From the NCBI GenBank assembly GCA_024138025.1, contig JAMXBD010001443.1, positions 124,001 through 188,000 on the forward strand: DNA of 64,000 bases, read 5' to 3'. The stretch comes from Combretum micranthum. Taxonomy: Eukaryota; Streptophyta; Magnoliopsida; Myrtales; Combretaceae. Position numbers and translations under genes: made by a program. Under the pieces are notes generated by a model. It searched no databases, was not told the origin of the DNA, and worked only from the letters and a program-made list of their open reading frames with translations. Position 1 is the stretch's first letter. Each line of letters starts with the position of its first letter. This document shows positions 35,707 through 47,925 of the stretch, in pieces.

Positions 35707-36099
35707 CTCCTTAAGAAATTTAGCATAGCGAGGTACTTGTTTAATTGCATCAAGTAAAGGGCTATTTACCTTAACCTTGCGAAAGGTATCAAGGATCTCC
35801 TTTTCTTCTCTTTTTTCTTGAACTTTGCTAATCTGGATGGAAAAGGAGGTACTGTCACTAGTGCCTTGGGTGGTTCAGCTAAAGGTCCTCCATTTTGATT
35901 GTCTGGATGGTGTAGAGTCACTATCACTTTTTCAGTCTCTTCATCCAAGCTGTTCGGTTTGTTTTCTTGTTAGATTCCTGCAATTCCTTTCCACTCCTCA
36001 AAGTAATTGTGTTAGCACTTTGCTTTGGATTAGTAATAGTTTGAGAAGGCAATTTACCTTAAGATTCTAACCTACTCATGTAGGATGCAAGATAACTTA

Positions 36100-37320
36100 C
36101 CTAAATCTCTAAGTTTTGAATGCTCAACTTTGTCTCATCCTAAAAATGTTTTATGTTAACAACAAGTGATTTAACAATTTATTCAAGAGACATGCTTGAA
36201 CTCGAAGAAGCTTGTGGTGCTAGATTTGATGGTCCTAGCTGATACCATGCTTGAAAATTTTGTGGCCTAGTTCCATAACTAAAGTTAAGATGATCCTTCC
36301 ATCTAGGATTGTAAGTATTTGAATAGGGATCATATTACCTCTATAGTAGTCTTGAAAATCCTTCTACTGCATTGGCGTACTCATGGGAATCCTCTTGAAG
36401 TGTAGGCTACATGTTGATGACATGACTAGATGCAGCACATATCCCACATGCTTTGACCTATTGTGCATTTCTTAGAGCCATTTGCTGAATAAGAGAGATT
36501 AGATTGGAAATTGATTTTTAAGATGAGAAACATTTTACCTTATTCACCTTCCTTAAAGAGGAATCATATTGAAATCCAAACTGTTGTGAATTTGCAACCA
36601 TAATAAAAATTAATTCCCTAGCCTGACCAGGGGTTTTGTTCACTATAGCACCTCTACTAGTTGCATCCATCATTTTCCTCTCCATTGGAAGTAATCCTTC
36701 ATGGAAGTATTGGATGAGGAGTTGTTCTGAAATTCCATGTTGTGGACAACTTGCGTATAATTGCTTGAACCTCTTCCAATACTGATGAAGGTTCTCTGTA
36801 TCCCTTTGTTTAATTCCACAAATTTCCCTTCTAATGCCAACAGCTCTTGTAACAGGGAAAAATTTGTCTAGAAATAGCTTAGTCATATCTATCCATGTGG
36901 TGATAGAACCTAGAGGCAAGTAAAACAACCAAACCTTTACTCTATCTCTTAATGAGAATGGAAAGGCATGTAGTTTGATTGTTCTTTAGATACTCCTCGC
37001 GGACTCATGCTAAAACACACCACATGAAATTCTTTTAGATGCTTATGAGGATTTCATTCTCTAGACCATGAAAAGTGGGCAGCAAATGTATAATATCATT
37101 TTCAACTCAAAGGCAACATTCAACTTAGATACTAAATACACAATGGTTGTTGAGTCAGATCTGATGCAGCCAATTCTCTTAGTGTTCTCTCCTGATTTGC
37201 CATTTCTTCTTCTTTTTTAGATTCTTCCTTTTCAAACTTACTGGATGAATCAACCAAATCAAGGGCTAAATTCAATCCAGGAGATGAAGATATAGTGGCA
37301 TCTTTTGCATGCAATTTGGC
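36100..37320 (-). pseudogene. gag region, Athila-like element
   Basis: The clearest part (36928-36518) carries the retrotransposon gag signature: 'YLPLGSITTWIDMTKLFLDKFFP', 'IRREICGIKQRDTENLHQYW', 'RFKQLYASCPQHGISEQLLIQYF'. The protein forms the particle that packages element RNA. Upstream (37314-37132) is a short acidic frame and downstream (36500-36100) are degraded pieces of the gag C-terminus. The region is split by stops and shifts, so no full gag is encoded. Confidence 0.75.
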
Positions 37321-37427
37321 TTCTTTTCAGTCTCCTAGTCGTCTTCTCAATTTCTAAATCGAATTCAAGGTCACCTATATGAGAAGAACGAGTCATAAAA
37401 TTAGAAATAAATTTATTTTGACACCAA

Positions 37428-37445
37428 TCCCCGGCAACGATACCA
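37428..37445 (-). other. Primer-binding site, tRNA-Asp type (decayed)
   Basis: On the minus strand the sequence TGGTATCGTTGCCGGGGA follows the 5' LTR after a short 'aattttt' spacer. The Athila consensus at this place is TGGCGCCGTTGCCGGGGA; the two differing bases fit methyl-CpG decay or drift. It marks the 5' end of the element and its direction. Confidence 0.85.
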
Positions 37446-37451
37446 AAAATT

Positions 37452-39103
37452 TGATGGATGTCGAATCTAACAAATATAAATTTCTACTCTAAAGATTGTA
37501 TATAGCAGTGAGCAGGGTCGTGTCCACAGAGAATGGTAAAATTTATTTCTAATTGAAGATCAGCATAAGAAAAGAAAGGAGGGGGGAGGGGTGTGGTTTG
37601 TGAAATCAAAGAAAACTAATTAAACTATAAACAAGCAAACAAATTACAAAGATTAATCCACGGTCAAAAGAATTCCTAACCAAAGTGTTATCATAACTCA
37701 GTTTACAGAATTAATCATTGATGAAAGGATTTTTATTCTTTGCATTGGATAAATTGGTTATGGCTATTAACAAGCTCTAACAACCTATCTCTCCTTACTT
37801 TATCAATAATCAAAACAGTCTCTTTGATTATTTTCCATATCAATTAAACAATCCTGAATAAGCTCCTAAGGTTTAATCTTTCAATAGCATTAAGAACAAG
37901 AGAGATCACCAATTCAGGCCAATAAGTTAAAAGCATGATCTATTTAACCAGATTATATAGCCTCATAACACAATCAATCATCTATCATATAATCGATTAT
38001 GTTATTGTTTCACAAATGTTGGAATAATCGAACAATTACGGATTCAACGTTCTAATTGATAGTTTATTACCTTGCTAATTGACCAAACAGATCTTAGTTT
38101 GCATCAATCAAACAAGATAACAAAATAAAAATGATTAGAAGACATATAAATATCCAATTGAAAAGAACAAAGAAAATAATTCAATTAGATCTCACAATTC
38201 TGAAAAACCGAGTTTGATACAATCCTTTGGCTAGAAAATTAGACTTAGCCACTCATTCCCATGAAGATCTCTCTCTTTTCTAGGGTTTTTCAAAGTCTAT
38301 GGAATGAAAAATACAAGGTGTGGTCGAACAAACTTATAGAACAAAATCTAGAATTTCAATAGACATAACGTACACCGGCAGTTACACCATATACCTATCG
38401 GTATATCTTGCTAGTGTTCGATGTTAATTCAAATCTGAGAAGGAAACACTGCTGGCCTTCTTATTTAAATTGTCAGCTTTGGGTCTACACCAGCGGTGTA
38501 GGATCAGAATTAGCTGGCATACATTGTTTATCAAAATTTTCAAAAGCTTTACACTGGCAGTGTTCTAGTAGCATTGAAGATGACTTTAAAGTTTTGGCTA
38601 CTATACATGTTCAAGGTCAGCTATCGGCGGTGGTGTAAATCCTCTAAATGCCGATGTAGGTTGTTGATCATCAAGCACTGGAGTTGATCTTTGATGAAGG
38701 TCAGCGATGTTGTTGATGGTGTTAATGTTTTCGATTCGTACATAGCTTATGCTGGCCATATGCCAGTGGTGTTGAAATCTTAGGAGTCAGCATACAGGTC
38801 TATTTCAAGGTTGATGTTCTCTATTTTTGCACCGGCTATGTTGATTCCATTTATAGCCCGTGTTGAAGCTTGTTTACATGTAGGACGGCGGTGTTTGCTC
38901 TATTTTGGTTGGTATACAAAGTTCCACCTTTCCAAACTTGCATGAAACTTTTCCAAGCTTGTTCTATTTGCAATATAATTCCTTCAAGATTTGAAATATG
39001 ACATTGAGAACACTTAAGTACCAATTCAACATGATTTCGAATAAATTCCATAATGATTAAGCATGGTTTGTTCAATGAAAATGAGTATAATCCGTCTTTA
39101 TGA
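37452..39103 (-). repeat. 5' LTR of the Athila-like element
   Basis: It starts TGATGGATGTCGAATC and ends GTCTTTATGA on the + strand; the final CA has become GA. It aligns with 25641-27304 throughout. The primer site lies directly outside its left end, which makes it the 5' LTR of a minus-strand element. Confidence 0.85.
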
Positions 39104-41089
39104 ATCTATAAAAATAACCCAAGACATTACAATATGACTAATCTACCCATTAAAGGCCCAAAATGAGATTTTCTTTATACATACATACATATATATATAT
39201 ATATATTTTTTTTTTTCCTTATCTCTTCAATTTTTATTATATGTTTTTTTTTCAAGAAAGGTTTTTATCTATAAGCCTAATTATTAAAAGATGGGGTTTT
39301 ATAAACTTTTAAGATTTTTAAATTTATATTATTTTTGTCAATTTTGACTTAACTAATTTTTTTGTATTTTTGATAATAATTTTTAGTTTTTTTACTCTTT
39401 TATACTTTTTATAAAATTTTTATATTAAATTTTTTTCACTATATTTTTTAAGGGGGACAAAAATAAATGTTGACAACATATAGGCATAAACAAAAACAAT
39501 AGAAAACAAGTCTAAACGTATTTAAATCCATTGAACACTTGCTTCACTAATTAAATGTTATATAGTTAAATATAATATTTTATAATTTTTAAGGACTAAT
39601 AGACTAAGAAATTTATAACTCAAGTTTAGAACATTTGTAGTTAATCAACTTAAGTTCAACATAGCCTAATAAATCTTTTTGAGCTAAAATAAACTAGACT
39701 AATTAGAATCCTATAAAATATATGGTAATGGCTTAGAGAGATAATTGAAATGCTTTATGGTTAGATTAAATGATTCATTCTATGCAACTTGACTAAGTTA
39801 AGTTATGTTTATACTAAATATAATTTGAAATATAACAAGCTTAATACCTAACTAAATTTAATATGGATGTTAAGTATAAAATGAACTTATATAAAGAACT
39901 TAAGTTCAATTTGGTTTAATGAATTTTAATGAGTTAAAATAAATTAAATTAAATCGATTAAGTGTATTCAACTTGGCTAAGATTAAGTTAACATAGACTT
40001 AAGTTAGTATGAATCTTAGATATAAAATGAGTTAGTTAACAAATTTAAGCTCAACTTGACCTAATGCACTTTGATAAGCTAAAATGAATTAGATTGGTTA
40101 AGTTTAATCAAATTGTAAAATAATGGTTTAGACCATGTTTAGTAAAGGGAATATGTTGTTTCAAATTGTACGTTTGTTAAAAATGAGTTTTTCATATAAG
40201 TTAATAATTTATGAAATACTTTTATGAATGATAAGAGAACGATAATAATGTTATAAGAAATGATTTGTAAATAAAGGAAAAGAAATAATTTGACAAACAA
40301 TAGAGAACCGCCCGTATCTTGGTGGGGTGATATTCGCAGCCATGACGGGATTTCTAATTAGTGTCTAATCAAATAGGTTTAATATAAGTCTATATTTCAA
40401 TCAAATGTAAAATAATGAATTAAAACTAAGTTTGAATACTAAAATATGATAAAGCACACATTAAGAAAAATGACAAGAAATTATTATTCTTCTTCATAAG
40501 AGAATCAAATAAATCAACCTTTAGAAGCACTAGAAGATTTCCATGGCTTAGCTTGGATGACAGGTAGATAACATCGACCTTGTGACCTTGTTTGTGCTTG
40601 TAATGTAGTTGCACCTATATTAAGATAAACATAATTGACTATGTGTGGGGATTTGATATTTCTATTGTTTGATGACTGAATTGTTTGATAAATCATTGAA
40701 ATAAAAGTGATCACACATTTTTGTATTGATTGAATTGCTATTGTTGATGAGTATTTGTTAATTGATTGGTCATTTTAATAAATGGGCTTAATACTATTTG
40801 GATATTTAATTAAGTAAACATACGTTGTACAACAACATAATTTGCATTAGCATGGTACTCACGTCATGTATTATCATTTCAGTTCTATGTTAACCTTACG
40901 TTTTTCTAGTAAATAGAAATTGACATCTAGTTCTACAAGAAAGGTTATCATTGTTCTTTTGATTCCATAGGAACGAAATAGGCAACAAAAGATGTCGGCT
41001 ATGGTGTTGATATGAAATGTTAATACATAGTGGAGTTTCTCTATTCTAAGGTGAAATGGAGATTATTTTATGTATATGTATATAGAAAT
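39104..41089. other. AT-rich intergenic DNA
   Basis: No gene supported. There is a (TA)n and poly-T stretch (39193-39220) and a long segment (39480-40140) of degenerate 'ttaagttcaa', 'taatgaa' and 'gctaaaat' words. A short GC-richer island (about 40308-40362, 'accgcccgtatcttggtgggg') stands out in composition but matches nothing I can name. Confidence 0.35.
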
Positions 41090-41640
41090 AAGAATGAAAA
41101 GAGTTTCTCCCTCCTTAGTTTTTTTTATCTCTCCTGAGCGTGAATTATTCGAGTCGGTCCTTCAACCCCCAAACGAGGGCATAAATCTCCATTAGTTTGG
41201 ATTCCGTTCATCCAAACTATGCACATCATATGATTGAGTATTGCATTATATATGTTTGTTAAAAATACCTTATTGAAAATTGTTTGATGTGTGGTTTAGT
41301 TTTGTTATTTATTGAGCTATAGTTTAGCTCACACCCCAATAGTTCTTATGCAGGAAAGCTTCGAGAATAGGCTAAAGATATGTGGAGAGAAATCTTCTTT
41401 AGTGAAGTCTTTGAAGATAAGAAGATGGATCTAGAATGTAATTTATAAGTTCAGTATTTAGGTTAAAGTATTTGAAATGTAAAGATAAACTTAGAATTAA
41501 ATGTGTTATATCTTGTTTAAAGCTTTGTAATACGTTGTTATCTATCTTATTTTATTATTTGGTGGGAGATTGATTCTCTACTGTTCTAGTGGACTGTGAG
41601 AATCCATATTTCCTTAGCTATCAAGTTATTTTTATATAAT
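41090..41640 (+). repeat. Possible LTR 3' portion, diverged
   Basis: The order 'cgagggcataaatctccatt', 'attgagctatagtttagctcacacccc', 'tatgcaggaaag', then a T/A-rich tail with 'gtggactgtgagaatcc' parallels the 3' third of the LTR at 17571-20978 ('ggaggacgtaaatccatt', 'agctagtatagcttacgcccc'). Identity is low and the ends were not found. Confidence 0.3.
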
Positions 41641-41734
41641 AAAAATTTGTGTAGTAAATTATAAGTGGAGTTTTGCAAATCTCTGACTTGCAAAATAGTT
41701 CTCATATCCTGGATGCATACTTGATATGATAACT

Positions 41735-42960
41735 TTAGGTTAATCCTTCTAGACTCCCTTTAGGGCTGTGACACATTCTGTACTCCTTTTTGTAGCAACC
41801 TATTAGAATTTCATGCACCCTTTCCCTTATATGTCGACACTGATGCACACTCACATTCACATCCATTTGCACTCTGACCAAATCTTTGAACTCTAAAAGC
41901 TTTATATTCGACAAAACTATATAATTGGGAAAAAAATTTGCTATCAAGTCACTCTTGCACCATTGTTCATAAAGGACACACCACATGTATGGTTGCTATT
42001 ACATGTCTTTACATGGAAAGAATTTGTTTGTTTGTTTGTTTGTCAAATGAAGCATACACAACCCATAGGCAACCATCCTTTACATGTTTGGCTCTGACTT
42101 GATACTTTGTGCTCATAACATATGTAAACTCCTTTATTTTGCTATAATATGTCTTATAATTGCATCGTTAAACTCTTGTAGACTCATAAGCAACATTTCA
42201 ATAGTGAAGTGCACTTCCTTAGCATTTGGATAAAACACCTTGAAATCATTCATTTTCCTTGTATACTTGTGTTCTTCCACGTCATCCTTATCTAATGCAA
42301 AATCATCATCAACCCTATCATCTCCATGGTATGTGTCTGATTCATCATTTATTTAATCATTTGACAGATACTCATATTCATTAGGAAAGGCATTCTCCTA
42401 TACTCTCTTTAACCACAAACCAGATTTAAACTCCTTAATAATTTTCCTAGTCTCATTCAACTCATCATCGGATGCATCATCACTAAAACAACCTTTAACA
42501 CCAAAACTATCACCCTCTTCATCTTCTGCCTCTAACTCATGCTCATCATCTCTACTATGAACTAGATCTTTTTCCTTCTCACATCCATTCGTCTACTTAG
42601 CAGAAGAATCAACAACATTAGAGTGTTTCAAGCAAATTTCGATGCTTTAATAGATCCCTAAAAGGTTGAGCATTTCTGGAACGTCAAAATACTCATTTAT
42701 TACTCTAACCCATCAATAAAGTTTCAGTTTGGAGCGCAAAACCCCACAATCTCAATATTATTACATCCAAGCTCTCCAACTAACTTCACCTTAAGGAGAT
42801 CAAAGGAAAATTGGCCTACATCAGCCTAAGTAACATCATGCTTTATGCTAACATATGACACATCATGATTGTCCTTCACAAATTTGCCTCCATGATGGAC
42901 ATATGTGGGTTTCTCTCTCATCTTCGTGTGCCTATAAATATAGTAAGATAACATATTAAC
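41735..42960 (-). pseudogene. Mutator-like (MULE) transposase N-terminal part, broken
   Basis: From the upper end the minus strand reads 'HHGGKFVKDN' and 'LLKVKLVGELGCNNIEIV', matching the N-terminal domain of plant MULE transposases. An acidic linker (DDRVDDDFALDKDDVEEH) and 'FKVFYPNAKEVHFTIEMLLMSLQEFNDAI' follow, then 'KYQVRAKHVKDGCLW.VYASF', the DNA-binding segment. The last frame (41986-41735) is the 'VSVHQCRHIRERVHEILIGCYKKEYR' helix. Stops and shifts split it, and the catalytic DDE core and zinc finger that should follow are absent. The function would have been cutting and pasting the element; this copy cannot do it. Confidence 0.7.
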
Positions 42961-43749
42961 ATGGGACCAATGGCAACATAAAAAAATTTAATAAAGAAAA
43001 TTCAATGTTTCTATGAAAAATAAAATTTAATGACTTCATATGTCAAGCACCACATGACTAGGCCATGCAAGACAAGATGATGTCAAAGTACAGCAAAGAA
43101 ATGGATAAGTAATGACTTCGTAAAACATTTATCCACATACATCAGATTAGTGATATCCAATTCGTTACTTTCACAAACAGACTAGGACTGCATTTAGATG
43201 ATTCATAGGATCTCAAAATTCTATGGATACCAATGTGCAAGCGAAGTAGTAAGTAGTGTCATATAACTTAGTGAGAAAGTGCAACGCACATATAAAACCA
43301 ACGTAGAATGACACATCAAATAGCACAGACCTCTAAGGATGGGACCACAACCAACCACACTGACAATGGAATCAGAATGGGACCATACACAACAACCGAG
43401 TTCAAATTCATATGCTTACGTGAAAAATTGTAAATAAAACGTGTTATACTAGCTGTGCTTACCTTCATGTCTTTATCTTAAAGCATGTGGATTATCCACG
43501 AAAATAGCACACTATCGAGCAGAACTTGCTCCTTTGATTCTTATACAAATTGAGTTTTTTATGAAAGTAAGAGGAAGTAAATTATGGAATAACCAGTGCA
43601 TTCAGGTCGGTTAAAGTAATAATAGGGAAATGAATTTGATTGGATGAGAATAAAGATGGGTAATGAAGTAAATTAGGAGGAGGTTGAAAAATTAAATGCT
43701 CTCCATGAAATTCTTAATGATGTATCAATCTAGGTCTTGAAACAAACGC

Positions 43750-43966
43750 AGATTTTCTCGATTGAAATGACAATGTCAAAGCTGGATTTTTTTTTTAAGA
43801 AGGCCACATCAGCACACATAATGATAATTAGATGAAGGAGTGATGATGGAACTTAAATGCAATTACTTTAAAAGAAGGAACATAAATTTCGCAAGTTTTA
43901 AAGTTTAGGCACTAAAACGCCAAAAATCAATAGTATAGCACTTACAATGCCATTATCTCCCTTCTT
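43750..43966. mobile_element. Candidate terminal inverted repeat of the MULE relic
   Basis: Upstream of the transposase remnant (in its reading direction) lies sequence that on the minus strand starts 'gggagataatggcattgtaag' and continues 'ggcgttttagtgcctaaactttaaaacttgc' and 'ctgatgtggcctt'. This layout resembles long Mutator-type ends. The matching repeat on the other side of the transposase was not found and is probably deleted. Confidence 0.4.
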
Positions 43967-44159
43967 AGGTGACTTTCTATTAATATTTTATTCTACTGGT
44001 TCTATCTCTCAAGTGATTTTTCTAGCCACTTCTTCTTCTCCAAGCCTTTCTTTTAATTTCTCTTGAATTTGTGTGTTCATACCCCATTTTTGCTCCTTAT
44101 ATTTGTGAATTAGTTTCGATAGGTCTAATGTTTGTTTTATAATGAACCACACTATTTTC

Positions 44160-44245
44160 GTAATTCTTCTTTACAATGAACCACTGCTGGGCATCCAGTC
44201 TTCCATACCGGTCGTTCTACTAATCCAATTGTAAAGAAGAATTAC
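44160..44245. repeat. Perfect 18-bp inverted repeat with a 50-base loop
   Basis: gtaattcttctttacaat (44160-44177) is repeated exactly as its reverse complement (44228-44245). The loop (44178-44227) is GC-richer than its surroundings. No target duplication or longer arms were seen. It may be a small palindrome made by repair, or a transposon footprint. Confidence 0.85.
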
Positions 44246-46130
44246 AAAAACCAATAGCTCTTGCTCAGTCTTCCTAGCCTATCACTTAGCTATGCACAGA
44301 CTACAATATTTTGTAATTTAACTTCTATACTAATCCTCACTTCAAAAAGTATAAGAATAAAATTCATTGCAAGAGAATAATATATGATCTTTATAAATTA
44401 AGCTTGAAAGAAATGTAAAAAGCATAAAGCTCATAATGTCTATTCAAGTTCCTGTATGTTTGCTCAACAGGCTTTTGTAGAACGAGAGAAATTTTTTATT
44501 GTTGTATTTGTGTCTTCTCTCAAACCTTGAAACGAGTTTAATATATATTTTCATTTTTTGTTCCATGCTTCTTCAAACATTAAAAAAAAAATTCTAACAA
44601 CTTGGATGATCCTTAGATAATATTGATTTCCCTAGAATTGTGGGATACGATTATTTTGTTTATATTTTCAAACTTCAAACTGATTTGAGCTTATCTTAGT
44701 CCATTTCTTTTTCTTTTGATATTCTTGATGTGTATCATTTGTTGATTCTTCAAAAGCTTGGTTGGATAAACTTTGACTTTGAATTTGAATATCCTAGAAA
44801 ATCTGACTAAGTTTCAACTGAACACAAAATTCAAAGATGATATCTTATAATCTTATCTTTCGCCGTAGATATCAAGATAACATATTTGTTCCGAGATTCT
44901 TTTTACTTTGAACTTTAAAAAAAATCTTCATTATGCTTTAATAATACTTCTTGTAAATACTTGTGTGATACTAAATAAAAATCCCCATAGATTATTATCC
45001 TCCTTATGTGGAACGAATTAAGTGCATTACCCAAATACACTTTATTAGTAAAACTGGGGCTTCAAATAAATCCATCTTGAAATTTGATATTTGATAACTA
45101 ACTGTTTAAGTGTTTATTTTTTGAATTGAAAAAGTTTTATCCAACTGTCTGTTCAAATGTCTACTGAAACATCTAGCAAATTGTCTGGTTAAATGTTTGA
45201 TGAAATGTCTGTAAAAAAAAAATGAATACTTTTGATATAAACACTCAAATCAAATTCATTAGTTTTCACTTTACCTTTTTGTTATCATCAAAACTTATTT
45301 ATGAGAAATCAACATATTTGTTGTGAAAGGAAATTTTTTTCCGTAATAACAAGTAACAATCATAATTTTTATGATTTCAATAAGTAAATCACTTCACTGA
45401 ATGTCAAATGTAAAAGGACAAATGACAAGAGAATTTTGTCTTGGCTCAATATGTTTTGATTGTTGGATTGTTATCTATATGGATAAGTTATCAATGTCGG
45501 ATCGGTATTAATTTAGTATAGGTTAAGTTTAGTTAGTTTATGAGTAAAACTGTCTGTTTTTCATGTGTATATATATATATATATATATATCGGTTCAATT
45601 TCAGTTTTTTTTGAAAATGATGCAGAATGATACCAAACTAGTGTATTAAAATGTTGCCAGAATGATACTAAATTAAACTTTATTTCAAAAAATGAGTACT
45701 AAATTGCAAATATTAAAATTTCAAACAACCCAAATTTATTAATGTAGACAGTTATTTTGCCTCTTATCCTTGAAAACATTAAAGACAACAAACAAGGAAA
45801 GAAATCAGAAAAAAAAATAAAAAAAAGAAAGAGAAAAGAAAAGAAAAGAAAAAAACTAAGAAAGGAAGAAAATCAATAAAAAAAAAGTCATTACTTAGGA
45901 TTTAACACCATTTGGTGTGATTTACCCCTTTCTTTCTAAGGGGCTAGAAAGAGAGATTATTGAATATTAACAATTTGTTTCCTATCATTGCATAGTTATG
46001 GATATCACATATTTTACATATCTATTAGTATTCACCCATAGAATTCTCTTAAGATGAAAAGTTGATTTCTATAAGTACATATTAAAGTAATTAATTCAAC
46101 TATTTCAAAATATTGTTTATAGATTAACCC
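44246..46130. other. Intergenic DNA upstream of the second plantacyanin copy
   Basis: No gene supported. It contains a (TA)n tract (45568-45590), a local repeat of 'gtctgttcaaatgtctactgaaa' words (about 45148-45212), and an A/G-rich run (45805-45865). Confidence 0.4.
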
Positions 46131-46140
46131 TTATAAAAGG
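46131..46140 (+). promoter_or_regulatory. TATA box of the second plantacyanin copy
   Basis: ttataaaagg lies 100-109 bp before the ATG at 46240, matching the spacing at the intact gene. The short 5' UTR also keeps 'agctttcttcatctttctta' and 'gctttcagtatttt' similarities. Confidence 0.6.
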
Positions 46141-46239
46141 GCACTAATATCAACTGGTCATCAATTGAAACGTTAATTACAAGCTCCTAGTCAGCTTTCT
46201 TCATCTTTCTTATCTTAGTCAAGCTTTCAGTATTTTAAA

Positions 46240-46426
46240 ATGTCTCAGGGGAGAGGCAGTGCAATAGAAGCCATTGCCATCGTCAAGGTGGTCAATCTTG
46301 CATTTATATTCACCCAATCTCGAAATGTTGAAGCTGCAACTTATACTATTAGCGACTCCAGCGGCTGGTCATTTAACGTGATTATTTGGCCAAATGGGAA
46401 GAGGTTCAAGGCTAGAGGCACACTCG
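46240..46426 (+). pseudogene. Plantacyanin copy 2, exon 1 only
   Basis: This exon matches exon 1 of the gene at 6620: it begins MSQGRGSA, keeps VEAATYT..GW.FNV..WPNGKRF and ends at the same splice donor (CTCG|gtaagt). It is 12 bp longer because of four extra codons near the end of the signal peptide (TQSR region). Changes such as Val-Lys-Val-Val in the hydrophobic core, and Ala-Arg-Gly instead of Ala-Gly-Asp near the donor, suggest relaxed constraint. No exon 2 with the Cys/His/Met copper ligands was found before the 3'-UTR-like remnant at 50281. The locus cannot make a copper-binding protein. Confidence 0.85.
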
Positions 46427-46559
46427 GTAAGTTTTTATCTTGATTGTTGTTGCATCAACAAGTAGATCTCAAAGTAGTCAATGCCTTTCTTCTGACCATA
46501 ACCTACAACTACCAATCTTGCTTAATTTTTTATTGATCTGTCTGATCTCATTTTCTTTC

Positions 46560-47515
46560 TAAAAATCTATTTTCACCTAATAGGCTTACATCCTGTAGGT
46601 AAATCAACCAAATCCTAAGTATAATTTGTCATTGTAGAGTCAATCTTACTTTTAATAGCTTCTTTCCAAAAACTAGTATCTACAGAGATCATTGCTTCTT
46701 CATATGTTTTAGGGTCCTCTTCAATTAAAAAGTAGATACATTGTTTCAAAGTTATTATTTTGAATTATGAATGTAGTGATAAAATCGGTCCAAAACTAGT
46801 TTCTATTTTTTGCCTTTTACCTTCTAAGTTCATTCAAAGAATTAGTTGAAGTAGAATCAACACTCACAATCAGCATCAAAACAGGTAATTGAGCAGTATT
46901 AGATGGAGCAACAGCATCCTTCATTTCATTTTTCTTTAATGGAAACATTAATTTTAAAAATTATGCATTTCTAGATGCACATATATAGTCATCTAAAGAC
47001 AAATCTATATGCAACACTATTGTAAGCATAACCAATAACACACAATCAAAGGTTTTAGGTCCAATGTTGGTCTTTTTAATATCTGGTAATCTAACTTTTG
47101 CTAAGCAGCCCCACACTTTTGAATAATTTAAGTTAGGTGCAAAACCTTTCCACATTTCATAAAGGTTTTTATATAACTTTTTAGTAGGGAACCCTATTAA
47201 TAATATAGCATGTAGAAAGAACGGCTTCCCCTCACATGTTGTTAGACATACCAGAAGTCAATAACATTGCATTCATCATTTGTTTAAGGTTCTGTTTTTT
47301 ACTTTCAGCTATGCCATTTTATTGCAGAGTATAAGGAGCAGTAGTTTCATGTATAATGACATTTTTTTCACAAAATTCTTTAAGAAAATGGATTCCATAT
47401 TCTCCGCCCCTAACAAACCTAAGTCTTTTAATTTTCTTATCCAATTGATTTTCAACTTCAACTTTACATTTTAAAGGCATCTCTGTAGCTTGCAATGATT
47501 TCAATAAGAGTAACT
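46560..47515 (-). pseudogene. Ty1/copia retrotransposon pol fragment
   Basis: On the minus strand, 47504-47319 reads 'EVENQLDKKIKRLRFVRGGEYG', 'LKEFCEKNVIIHETTAPYTLQ', which is the copia integrase core; the usual Ser-Asp-Arg-Gly-Gly-Glu-Tyr has Val in place of the catalytic Asp. Further down, 'SKVWGCLAKVRLPDIKKTNIGPKTFDCV' is the integrase C-terminal region. The last part (46860-46560) is a degraded RT start. Stops are frequent and no LTRs were seen. It lies in what was the intron of plantacyanin copy 2, in the opposite direction. Confidence 0.8.
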
Positions 47516-47556
47516 AAAATATATTATTTAGTGGTACTAGCAACATGACCCTAAGA

Positions 47557-47870
47557 TAATGTCATTACCCCAAAGAAAAAGGCAGGCTTACTCTACCTAA
47601 ACTTTGAAAGTAATAATACTCCCAAATTTCATGAAAAGGTGTAGTTACCCTTCTAAACTTAAAAAAAGAAACAGAAAAAAAAGGTCATTTTACCCATGAT
47701 TTTAGATTATCATATGTGATCGAAAATTTTTATTTGATGTTGTAATTTTCAACAACTCAATTGACAAAGTTTACTTTGTACTGGGTTTTTGAAGAGTAAA
47801 ATCACTCTTTCATAAAGTCTACTGAGGTAATTACATCTTCATGGGTTTTGTTTTATCAAGCGGACAACTA
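47557..47870. mobile_element. Possible small TIR element
   Basis: The left side (taatactcccaaatttcatgaaaaggtgtagttaccc) resembles the reverse complement of the right side (gtaattacctcagtagactttatgaaagagtgattttactc). The pattern is that of plant MITEs with 'gtaattacac' ends. The match is loose and target duplications were not identified. Confidence 0.3.
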
Positions 47871-47925
47871 CACGTTACCAACGAAAAAAAAAAAAACTAG
47901 AGAATTCCCATCAAATGAAAAGCAC

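Larger units (their letters stand above)
25641..39103 (-). mobile_element. Athila-like Ty3/gypsy LTR retrotransposon, inactive, with a nested solo LTR
   Basis: Two direct repeats of about 1.65 kb (25641-27304 and 37452-39103) flank a minus-strand gag, protease, RT, RNase H and integrase order. Next to the right LTR is a tRNA-Asp-type primer site, and next to the left LTR a G-rich polypurine tract. The long untranslated zone between integrase and the 3' LTR, where Athila elements carry an env-like region, has no open frame and holds a 3.5-kb solo LTR in the same strand sense but of another family. Coding parts are broken by stops and frameshifts. No clean 5-bp target duplication remains (atttg before, atcta after). 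Without the nested insertion the element is about 9.95 kb, normal for the lineage. Confidence 0.85.

Noticed and set aside
40308..40362. GC-richer island, possibly organelle DNA inserted in the nucleus
   Set aside because: I could not match it to any plastid or mitochondrial gene; 55 bases are too few to claim a transfer.
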